DNA of 64,000 nt from assembly GCA_050633525.1 (NCBI GenBank), contig JBOEGR010000037.1:14754-78753 (forward strand). The letters are read 5' to 3'. Positions 27,613 through 35,280 of the stretch are shown here, piece by piece. Within the stretch, counting starts at the first letter, position 1; each line of letters starts with the position of its first letter. A program made the position numbers and the translations under genes. The notes beneath the pieces are model-generated. The model saw only the letters and a list, made by a program, of their open reading frames with translations, was not told where the DNA came from and searched no databases. This DNA is from CANLBN01 sp050633525. Lineage in GTDB: Bacteria > Pseudomonadota > Gammaproteobacteria > Pseudomonadales > Cellvibrionaceae.

Positions 27613-27801
27613 TTAATTAATCACGCTGACCTCATAACGCTCACCCAAGGCCAAGGTAATTTGCATTTGCTCGTGCAGCTCAGCAAGTGTCGTTAAACAC
27701 TCGCTGGCTTGACCGTTTTCGAGTTGCTGCTTGGCTTCGTCAACCGAATCAATATACATATCGGCTAACATTTCTAGATGGATAAAATCACGACTTAACA
27801 T
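27613..27801 (-). CDS. 62-residue hypothetical protein beside csrA
   Basis: I do not recognise a family. The ORF is supported by a strong ribosome site (GAGAGGGG about eight bases before ATG at 27801) and by its place 60 bases downstream of csrA on the same strand. The product is acidic and helical throughout, with the pattern ADMYIDSVDEAKQQLENGQ and LTTLAELHEQMQITLALGE, and has no signal peptide or membrane segment. It could be a small regulatory or flagellar-chaperone-like helical protein; no function is claimed. Confidence 0.6.
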   Translation of the reverse strand: MLSRDFIHLEMLADMYIDSVDEAKQQLENGQASECLTTLAELHEQMQITLALGERYEVSVIN

Positions 27802-27860
27802 AACCCCTCTCCGTGTTCCTTGTTATTTTTAGCGCTAGCAGACCAATTTCTCTTTCATCT

Positions 27861-28049
27861 TTAGGCTGATTCTGTTCTACGTATCTTTTCAGCTTTAATG
27901 CGCTCGTAAATTTCTTCTCGGTGGACAGCAATGTCTTTGGGAGCATTCACGCCAATGCGTACTTGATTACCTTTAACGCCTAAGACAGTTGCGGTGACGT
28001 CATCACCAATCATTAACGTTTCACCGATACGGCGGGTGAGTATTAACAT
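27861..28049 (-). CDS. csrA: Carbon storage regulator CsrA
   Basis: CsrA (RsmA) is a homodimeric RNA-binding protein that represses or activates translation by binding GGA motifs in mRNA leaders. The 62-residue product MLILTRRIGETLMIG...RREEIY-type sequence is nearly canonical: the N-terminal MLILTRR, the VNAPKDIAVHREEIYERI segment with the RNA-binding arginine, and a short polar tail. I set the start at 28049, where AGAGGAT lies upstream; an upstream in-frame codon would add 12 residues that no CsrA has. Its upstream region runs into a REP-like repeat and the N gap. Confidence 0.97.
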   Translation of the reverse strand: MLILTRRIGETLMIGDDVTATVLGVKGNQVRIGVNAPKDIAVHREEIYERIKAEKIRRTESA

Positions 28050-28110
28050 CCGTTTGATCCTCTTTGTTGTGTTCCTTACCGGCAACGAGATTGTGTGGTT
28101 AACTTTTTAT

Positions 28111-28129
28111 TTCAATCGAGTCTGACCCT
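28111..28129 (-). repeat. REP-like repeat copy, cut by N gap
   Basis: TTCAATCGAGTCTGACCCT matches the first 19 bases of the 25-bp element found intact at 63867-63891; the rest is lost in the N run that begins at 28130. Confidence 0.85.
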
Positions 28130-28231
28130 NNNNNNNNNNNNNNNNNNNNNNNNNNNNNNNNNNNNNNNNNNNNNNNNNNNNNNNNNNNNNNNNNNNNNNN
28201 NNNNNNNNNNNNNNNNNNNNNNNNNNNNNNN
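28130..28231. other. Assembly gap (102 N)
   Basis: A run of N in the scaffold. REP-like repeats on both sides make a repeat-induced assembly break the likely cause, so the true missing length may differ from 102. Confidence 0.98.
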
Positions 28232-28355
28232 GGATTCTGGATTCTGGATTCTGCAATCGCAGTCTGACCCTTTTGCTTTTTTCCTTTTACTTTTTTTGCT
28301 TTCTATTGCTTTTTTGCTTGACCCTTTTGCTTGACCCTTTTGCTTGCCCTATTGA
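28232..28355. repeat. Short tandem repeats and degenerate REP copies beside the gap
   Basis: Three GGATTCT units run from 28232 to 28252. AATCGCAGTCTGACCC follows at 28255-28270, a degenerate REP half. GACCCTTTTGCTT-type units then recur between about 28320 and 28350. This is the kind of decayed repeat cluster found between rhs cassettes and does not look coding. Confidence 0.7.
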
Positions 28356-28787
28356 TCATTCTATTGCTTGAAACTCTTTTATCGATCCGATTAGATCTTC
28401 ATAAATCAATTCATCTCTATCAATTTTTGAACACACATTATCTGAGAAATACTTTATATTATTTAAAATACTTTTTATTAGATCAGTCATACTCATATTG
28501 CTTATCTCTACTTTTTGATGAGAGACTTTAACTGTATTTTTCTCAATTTTCTCAAAACAAATAGCAAACGAAGAATCAACCCCAATAAATTCATATTTTT
28601 TAACTTTATCTGATAAGCAAAATTTTCTTAGTCCATCTAAAATTTCTACGATAGAGAAAAACACCATCATCTGCTGAGGAGGCTCCAATTCTTTCGAGTT
28701 AATTGTCTTTTTATCCCCCTCAAAAACCATATATCCCATACTATAGCTGCTAATGTCATCGTCTAAATCAATAATTATATTAAGCAC
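28356..28787 (-). CDS. Probable immunity protein for the Rhs toxin
   Basis: A 143-residue acidic protein with no recognised family; its own sequence includes DLDDDISSYSMGYMVFEGDKK and a C-terminal helix-rich part. The start is GTG at 28787, one base after the rhs stop, with AGGAG at a normal distance inside the end of rhs. Position, small size, cytosolic character and AT-rich composition are those of an Rhs immunity gene, which would bind and neutralise the C-terminal toxin domain. The function is inferred from context only. Confidence 0.7.
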   Translation of the reverse strand: MLNIIIDLDDDISSYSMGYMVFEGDKKTINSKELEPPQQMMVFFSIVEILDGLRKFCLSDKVKKYEFIGVDSSFAICFEKIEKNTVKVSHQKVEISNMSMTDLIKSILNNIKYFSDNVCSKIDRDELIYEDLIGSIKEFQAIE

Positions 28788-28788
28788 T

Positions 28789-31700
28789 TCATTCGCTCCT
28801 AACAGGGAAAATAGTTATAACTCTATTGTCATCATGTGAATCAACAGAAGCACGAACTCTATCAACCTTACCATTTACCTTCACCCTTTTTTCATAAGTT
28901 TGCATTCTTCTGTTTGGCTCTGAAATCCTCGCACCTTTCATAACAACTTCTTCTGCAGCTTTTTCAAGCTGCTGTCTTGTCGTGCCAGCGGCAAATAAAT
29001 CACCGGCTCCTTTCGGGCTATCTCCTGTTACATGACGCTCGTCAATGTGCTGCCAACCTTCTCGAGAATTTCCATCCTCTATCCTTGGTTTAACCCTTTT
29101 AGTTACGGAGTAAGGGTTATTCGGCTTCCCAACCATAACCCAATTAAGATGATCTAATCTTCCACCATTCGCCCTATAATCTTCATATGCTCGCCGCTCC
29201 TGCTCCTGATGTTGCAGCTGTAATTGGAAAGGAGTTGCGGGCATCGGGCCCACCTGCTCAGACAGTAGCTTATCGTAAGTGCGGCGAAGAAAATCAACAT
29301 CCTGCTGCGTGTACCCATTACCGATTCGATCATAATGATAGTCAGGCTTTATTTTTTTGATCTTGTATAGATACAACCCAACATTATCAGAAGCTGTAGG
29401 GCCAGGCCGGTAAGCCCCTGATGATGGTACACTAGCACCGCTAGGTGATGTGAAGTAAGGTGTGTCGACTCTGATAGGCATCGGCCCCCGAGCTACCTGC
29501 ACCCCTTCTCCAAAATCATTTTCAAACGGATTTGGTACATTTGTCGTCGGTTCGAGATCACCTGTTGGCAAATGATTAAGTGCACTAAACGATTTACTTG
29601 GTTTCCCTCCTTCTTTACAACTCAACCCAAGCGGGTCAACCCAAGCAATCGGATTCGGCACATAACGATAGTTATTTATGCCACCTTTTAACTTAATTGG
29701 GTCTTGTGTTAAAAAGCTCGCCGTATTCGGATCATAGTAACGGTGCCGATTATAATGCAAGCCAGTTTCAATGTCGTGGTATTGGCCTTGAAATCGAAAC
29801 GGTTGTTCTATATCAGCTCTGTGCGGCTCTGGAATTTTATCGTTAAAGTCGATGGCCAGATTACCATAACTGCTTAAGGCGGTGTACCAGACTACATTGC
29901 CTTTCTGGTCGCTTAGCGCTTCGGGTGTGCCGAGGTGGTCTAGGTGGTAGCGGTAAACGTTATTCTCTTTTATTAAGGCTAGCGGTTTATGGCTATTACC
30001 TCCGCGCTCAAGGCTGTTAGGCTCAAACAAATAAATCTGCGTGATGCTTTCTTGTTCGCCCTTAACCGTTTTCGTTTCTTGCAGCAGATTATCGCCTTGC
30101 CATAAGTAGCTGGTGCTGGTGAGCGTGCCGTTTTTATCTTTGTGTTGTTTACCACAGCGACGGCCTAGGGCATCGTATTGAAATAGGCTTAAGCCCTTGT
30201 CGCTTTTGACTGCGATCAATTGGTGTTGCGTATTGTATCTGTATTCGATTTTTGCTGTGTTACTTGTATCTTTGCTACTTTTATCCTTACTATCGTTACC
30301 CTTGCTGGCACCCACTTGCGTTGCCAACACACGGTTGCCGTATGCATCAAAGTGATAGTGGGTATCGCCCTGAACTCGAAGCCGGTTGTTTTCGATTTGC
30401 GCACGTTTACCGTGTTGCTCGGCCTCGGTTTTATCTTGGCTTATCACTAATACATTGTTGGCTGGGTCGTGAAGAATGTGTTCAGGTATGGGGCCATCCA
30501 CTTGAATTAAACGATCTAATGGATCGTAATGGTAAGTGCTTGTGCCTTTAAACTGATCTTCAATTTTATTGAGTTGATTGCTGGCATTGTAGTGATAGTG
30601 TTTTAAATTACGTTGCACAAAACCATTGTTGCCAGCACCGGCAATGTGGCTAATAAGTGCTTTTGTCGGGTTATCACTAGGTTTACGCTGCACTACACCG
30701 CAATGGCTAAGCCGCCCTTGTGGGTCGTATTGGCTTAAGGTCGTGAGGCTATTACCGTGATGGCGTTTCACTTCTTGGCCTTGAGCGTTGTAGCTCAGCG
30801 CCAGCACACTTTCGTGCTGGCGATTATGTTTGGCTATGTGGGTCAAGTCGGTGAGCTGGTGGGTTGCGTTGTAATGCGCTCTGAGAATATCGCCATTGGG
30901 CAATTGCGTTAAGTGGCGGTTACCGGCTTTGTCATAGCGGTGCTGTAATACCTGTTCGTCTTGCCACTCTTCGGTCACTTGCCCCAAATGGTTGTAGCGC
31001 CATTTTAATTGACGGTGGGGATTACCTGCCTCTGTCAGTTGGCCCGTATGGTTGTAGGCAAAATGAGTGACGCCATCGGCATTGCTAAGCTGAGTGAGCT
31101 GCCCAAGTGCATTGCGCTGATAATCGGTGATCACCGGTTTAGGGTCGTTTACTCTGCTGCGTTCGATTTGCTGCGCCACATAACCTTGTTTGTTATATAC
31201 GTACTCCGTCACTTTGCCGTCGAAACCAATTTCTTTAATCAGCCTTTCGTTGCCGTCGTATTCTAAGTGATAACGCTCGCCTTTTTCATTTTGTAAACCA
31301 ATCAGGTTACGCTCACCGTCGTATTCATACTTCAAGATAGATTCAAATGCGGTACCTTTATTTAAGGTTCGCTGGGTGACTTGGCTTAAGCCATCGTAAT
31401 CGTATTGAGTAATACGGCCAGCTGCATCGGTCACCGTATTCAGCAAACCTAAGGGCGTGTAGGTGTAGTGTGTGGTTTGATCATCCGGCGTAGTCAGCGC
31501 ACTGACTTGCCCCCGATGATTATATTGGTAATGCGTCACTTGATTGGGCGCGTGATGAATGGCGACGAGCTGCCGCTTGTCGTTATAGCGATAACGCTGA
31601 ATACGGCCTTCTGCATCACGTATGGCAACAAGCTGGCCTTGTTCATCCCACAAATAGGTGGTGCTGGCATCTAGGGGATTGATGACGCTACTCAATAAAC

Positions 31701-33690
31701 CCAGTTGGTTATAACGGTATTGTGTGGATTGCCCTTCAGGGTTAACAATAGCAACCACTTGGTTGTGGTCGTTATATTCGCGCAACCAACGCTGACCTTG
31801 TTCATTTTCAGAGGCACACACCCGACCCTGCTTATCACATTCAAATGTCGTGGTTTGCCCTGCTCGATTGATCTCTGCTACACAGAGGCCGTTATCGTTA
31901 AAACGAAAGGCCTCGTGACTGGTATCGGGGTAGGTAATTTTTGTGAGCTGTTCTTGCTCATCAAAGTGGTAATGAGTTTCGCCACCTTCGGCATCTTGAT
32001 GATAGATCAGCTTGGCTTGTTCATTAAAGCGGTAAATTTGCTGGCCACCGCGTGTATCCGTCATTAGCACTTGGCGATTGGCCGGATCCCACTTAAAGCG
32101 ATAGTCGTAGGTAGGCTGGCCATTAATTTCATCGCCCCATTGATGAAGACAGCGAGCCTCTGGCGTGAGAGTGTCCCACTCGAAGTAAAAGCGATAACCG
32201 CTTTTAAGCTCACGCTGAGTAATAATATGTTGCTTATAGTGATAGCGCTCATGAAAACCATCGGCATCAATGGCTCGGCTTAAATCGCCTTGTTGATTAT
32301 ATTCGTAGCTGACCAAGGTAGATCCGACATCAGCATCATACTCACTTCGTTGAATGAGGGCAGCAATGTGCTTACAGGCAGTGTAAATAAGCTGTGTTGA
32401 TTTTCCTTGGCTACTGACAATCTCAATTAAGCGTTTACCATCATAGCGAAATTGGTAGGCGTTATGATGGCTGTCTTGTATAGCACTTAAGCGGTAGTGA
32501 TTCTCCGTGTTATCTTGCTCATGAGGCAGTCGTTCATAATGCCTCTGCAAACCAGTGGGGCTATCAAATGGCGTGACAATAAAGTGATGCTCTGAGGAGC
32601 GATACACACTCAATTGCTGGCTAGGGTTGTGGCTACGCTCGCCTTCTTGCGGTAAAGGTAATTCGATTAATCGGCTTTCGGTATCATGTAGCGTTAAGGT
32701 TTGCTTAGCAGGGTGAAGACGAATGTAATCACAAAAACTGTGTGTCCAACCCACACCCAAACCACAATCGTTAGCATTGCTGGTTCGATACGTACGCGAC
32801 CATGCCAAAGGCAAGGGCCCTTCTATCGCGGCATCCTGCAACTGCAACAATTCTTCGCCACTGAATAAACTGATAGGTTCACCACCGACACAAGTATCAT
32901 CGATTGGCAACGAGACCAAACCACTTTGACTGAGCGCCATTGCTGCGCCGAGCTTATCGCCCGACTGATAGGCCGTGCGCGCACCGTTAACAGTGCCGAC
33001 CGCGCTATTCGCTTGAGAAAAAGCCGCCTGCTGTTCAGGCGATGCATAGGGCATCACCTCACCCGCCAAGGCTTGTGCTAGCACTTGTGGGCTCGCACCT
33101 TTAAGCGACTCCGCTTTTTTAATTAAACCAACACCTTTAGCGAGTTCGGGCGGTGCATAAGGTAGCGCTTCTTCGGCCAAGGCGTTGGCGATATCTCCTT
33201 TGGAGGCACCACGCAAGGACTCTGCCTTAGATGCAAGACGATCTAGCTCGCCGATGCTTGGAACAAAAGGCGCTATGTATTTGCTGTTAGGCACTGAGCT
33301 ACGTGTTTTAGTCTTGCGCCCGCCTTTACGCTGCGCAACAGGGACTTGATAGGGCCAATGGTATAGCGCTATTTTGTCTGCACTGAATAAACGAACAAGC
33401 TCTTTTAAACTATGGGTTTCATCCGATTCTTGCAGCGCTATATTGTTAGGGTCAAAGGTACGAAGAATAGATTGAGCACTTGCGTTAGCAGCGCCAATAA
33501 AATTCCCAAGCGTAACAGCGTTGAGGTTATTTTGTTTACCTTTATAGGTGGTTTGATCCAAAGTGATATTGGTATCAACAATCAATATAGGGCGTGGCTG
33601 ACGAGCAAGAACAATGGCTTTATCGGAAGCCTTAAAATGTATGGGGGAACCAGTATGACGGGGGTGAAGCGAATCCACTGTTGCTGACAT
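28789..33690 (-). CDS. Rhs/YD-repeat polymorphic toxin
   Basis: A 1633-residue Rhs protein. The N-terminal 260 residues lack a visible PAAR domain or signal peptide and contain a duplicated segment (AESLRGASKGDIANALAEE and AESLKGASPQVLAQALAGE). A DUF6531-like entry (ISLFSGEELLQLQDAAIEG) leads into many YD repeats (about 300-1290), the shell that encloses the toxin. The conserved RHS core end (RYYDPNTASFLTQDPI through DPLGL, near residue 1350) marks the autoproteolysis border. The last 280 residues are the variable toxin. It contains WQHIDERHVTGD and ends DDNRVITIFPVR, a pattern like BECR-fold RNase toxins (inference). Export would need a type VI or similar system not present here. Confidence 0.92.
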   Translation of the reverse strand: MSATVDSLHPRHTGSPIHFKASDKAIVLARQPRPILIVDTNITLDQTTYKGKQNNLNAVTLGNFIGAANASAQSILRTFDPNNIALQESDETHSLKELVRLFSADKIALYHWPYQVPVAQRKGGRKTKTRSSVPNSKYIAPFVPSIGELDRLASKAESLRGASKGDIANALAEEALPYAPPELAKGVGLIKKAESLKGASPQVLAQALAGEVMPYASPEQQAAFSQANSAVGTVNGARTAYQSGDKLGAAMALSQSGLVSLPIDDTCVGGEPISLFSGEELLQLQDAAIEGPLPLAWSRTYRTSNANDCGLGVGWTHSFCDYIRLHPAKQTLTLHDTESRLIELPLPQEGERSHNPSQQLSVYRSSEHHFIVTPFDSPTGLQRHYERLPHEQDNTENHYRLSAIQDSHHNAYQFRYDGKRLIEIVSSQGKSTQLIYTACKHIAALIQRSEYDADVGSTLVSYEYNQQGDLSRAIDADGFHERYHYKQHIITQRELKSGYRFYFEWDTLTPEARCLHQWGDEINGQPTYDYRFKWDPANRQVLMTDTRGGQQIYRFNEQAKLIYHQDAEGGETHYHFDEQEQLTKITYPDTSHEAFRFNDNGLCVAEINRAGQTTTFECDKQGRVCASENEQGQRWLREYNDHNQVVAIVNPEGQSTQYRYNQLGLLSSVINPLDASTTYLWDEQGQLVAIRDAEGRIQRYRYNDKRQLVAIHHAPNQVTHYQYNHRGQVSALTTPDDQTTHYTYTPLGLLNTVTDAAGRITQYDYDGLSQVTQRTLNKGTAFESILKYEYDGERNLIGLQNEKGERYHLEYDGNERLIKEIGFDGKVTEYVYNKQGYVAQQIERSRVNDPKPVITDYQRNALGQLTQLSNADGVTHFAYNHTGQLTEAGNPHRQLKWRYNHLGQVTEEWQDEQVLQHRYDKAGNRHLTQLPNGDILRAHYNATHQLTDLTHIAKHNRQHESVLALSYNAQGQEVKRHHGNSLTTLSQYDPQGRLSHCGVVQRKPSDNPTKALISHIAGAGNNGFVQRNLKHYHYNASNQLNKIEDQFKGTSTYHYDPLDRLIQVDGPIPEHILHDPANNVLVISQDKTEAEQHGKRAQIENNRLRVQGDTHYHFDAYGNRVLATQVGASKGNDSKDKSSKDTSNTAKIEYRYNTQHQLIAVKSDKGLSLFQYDALGRRCGKQHKDKNGTLTSTSYLWQGDNLLQETKTVKGEQESITQIYLFEPNSLERGGNSHKPLALIKENNVYRYHLDHLGTPEALSDQKGNVVWYTALSSYGNLAIDFNDKIPEPHRADIEQPFRFQGQYHDIETGLHYNRHRYYDPNTASFLTQDPIKLKGGINNYRYVPNPIAWVDPLGLSCKEGGKPSKSFSALNHLPTGDLEPTTNVPNPFENDFGEGVQVARGPMPIRVDTPYFTSPSGASVPSSGAYRPGPTASDNVGLYLYKIKKIKPDYHYDRIGNGYTQQDVDFLRRTYDKLLSEQVGPMPATPFQLQLQHQEQERRAYEDYRANGGRLDHLNWVMVGKPNNPYSVTKRVKPRIEDGNSREGWQHIDERHVTGDSPKGAGDLFAAGTTRQQLEKAAEEVVMKGARISEPNRRMQTYEKRVKVNGKVDRVRASVDSHDDNRVITIFPVRSE

Positions 33691-33820
33691 CGTGTCGTTT
33701 CCTTGGGTATCAATCCTAACGAGTTTTTATACTACTCTATTGCACAAATTGTGCGCCATTCTACTCAAGATAGACAAGGAACTACTTCACAATTTTACCC
33801 AAGGAAGAAGGGAAAGTCGT

Positions 33821-34507
33821 TTATTCTAAGGTGCTCAAAAAACCAACGCCGCCCAAGGCTCTCATAGAGCGGCGTATATCTGCTGAACGTTCGAATACAT
33901 AAGCTGATGGTTTTGCTACGCTGTAACGTTTAGGATTTGGCAATACAGACGCTAACATTGCCGCTTGAAAACGATTAATGCTTTTAGGTTTAGTACCATA
34001 AAAAGTTTCTGTGGCCTTACCAACACCATAAATACCGGGACCGAACTCAACCACATTAACGTAGAGTTCTAAAATGCGCTCTTTGCTCACAAATAACTCT
34101 ATCCAAAGCGTTAACCACGCTTCGACCCCCTTACGAAATAAACTTCTACCGGGCCACAGATATACATTTTTAACCAATTGCTGAGTGATAGTACTGGCAC
34201 CGCGGCGTTTTGAGCGTTTTTCATTTAAGGCTTTTTTTAATGACTCAAAATCAAAGCCAAAGTGCTCGGGAAATTTTTGATCTTCGGCGGCCATCACCGC
34301 TAAAAAAACATGAGGAGAGACCTCATCATACGCCGCCCATTTATCACGCAAATTAAGCGAACCAACATTATCGTCATTAAACACAAAAGCCGTAACAGGC
34401 GGGTTAAACCAACGCAAAGGCAAGGAAAGCAATACAGTTAGAAAAATAAAAAAACCAACAATAGATGCACCTATTGTGAATACTAATTTTATTTTCTTAA
34501 CGCTCAT
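33821..34507 (-). CDS. mtgA: Monofunctional peptidoglycan transglycosylase
   Basis: MtgA is a GT51 enzyme that polymerises lipid II without a transpeptidase domain. The 228-residue protein has one N-terminal membrane helix (about 8-30) and the five GT51 motifs, including the catalytic glutamate in AAEDQKFPEHFGFD, RRGASTITQQLVKN, and ELYVNVVEFGPGIYGVG. It starts at the base after the SDR stop, so it is probably co-translated with the SDR gene. Confidence 0.96.
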   Translation of the reverse strand: MSVKKIKLVFTIGASIVGFFIFLTVLLSLPLRWFNPPVTAFVFNDDNVGSLNLRDKWAAYDEVSPHVFLAVMAAEDQKFPEHFGFDFESLKKALNEKRSKRRGASTITQQLVKNVYLWPGRSLFRKGVEAWLTLWIELFVSKERILELYVNVVEFGPGIYGVGKATETFYGTKPKSINRFQAAMLASVLPNPKRYSVAKPSAYVFERSADIRRSMRALGGVGFLSTLE

Positions 34508-35266
34508 TTATCGGCCACCGGAGACATCGATAAAACTACCGGTTGTATAAGAGGCTTCATCCGATAGCAACCAAAGTACAGCTTGCGCTACTTCTTCTGC
34601 TTCTCCACCACGCCCCATCGGAATCATAGACCGTAAACGTTCAACCCTGCCTGCATCGCCACCACTAGCATGTATCTCTGTCTTAATTAAACCAGGGCGA
34701 ACACCGTTGACTCGAATACCTTGCTCAGCCAATTCTTTTGCTAAACCGATTGTCATTGTATCGATAGCGCCTTTGGATGCAGCATAATCGATGTATTCAT
34801 TTGGCGAACCTAACTTAGCAGCCATAGAAGAAATATTCACAATGCTACCACCGTCGCCTCCGCTCAATATCGACATCTGCTTAATGGCTTCACGCGCACA
34901 AATAAATGAGCCCGTCACATTGATAGCAAACAGTTGATTTAAGCGCTGAGCATCCATTTCTACTAGAGGTATTTGATGATAGAGCACCCCAGCATTATTA
35001 ACTAGCGCACTTATTCTACCGAGCTGGCGATTGACTTCTTCAAATAAAAATTCAATTTGTTTTTCATCAGCGATATCTGCTGCAAGCGTAATAGCTCTGG
35101 TGCCACCTGCTCTAATTTTGCTAGCAACTGACTCAGCCGCTTTTTTATCTTCACGATAATTCACACAGACATCATAGCCTTTGCTACCCGCCAACAATGC
35201 TACGCTAGCACCAATACCTCGGCTAGCACCCGTCACCACTATGACTTTATTCATTGATACACTCAT
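34508..35266 (-). CDS. Short-chain dehydrogenase/reductase
   Basis: A 252-residue classical SDR. It has the dinucleotide motif TGASRGIG (about 12-19), NNAGV (about 90-94) and the catalytic serine/tyrosine/lysine set in NISSMAAKLG and YIDYAASKGA. The C-terminal GSFIDVSGGR is typical. NADP preference is suggested by the basic residue following the first beta-alpha unit (YREDKKA). It sits between an RND transporter and mtgA, which does not define a substrate. Confidence 0.92.
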   Translation of the reverse strand: MSVSMNKVIVVTGASRGIGASVALLAGSKGYDVCVNYREDKKAAESVASKIRAGGTRAITLAADIADEKQIEFLFEEVNRQLGRISALVNNAGVLYHQIPLVEMDAQRLNQLFAINVTGSFICAREAIKQMSILSGGDGGSIVNISSMAAKLGSPNEYIDYAASKGAIDTMTIGLAKELAEQGIRVNGVRPGLIKTEIHASGGDAGRVERLRSMIPMGRGGEAEEVAQAVLWLLSDEASYTTGSFIDVSGGR

Positions 35267-35280
35267 ACAGGCGAACGGAC

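Noticed and set aside
28095..28334. A plus-strand frame spanning the N gap
   Set aside because: It exists only because N is read through; the flanks are repeats and the csrA leader.
29640..32900. The many YD-coding repeats as a tandem DNA repeat or CRISPR array
   Set aside because: The units are degenerate 60-70 base coding repeats of the Rhs shell, not identical repeats with unique spacers.
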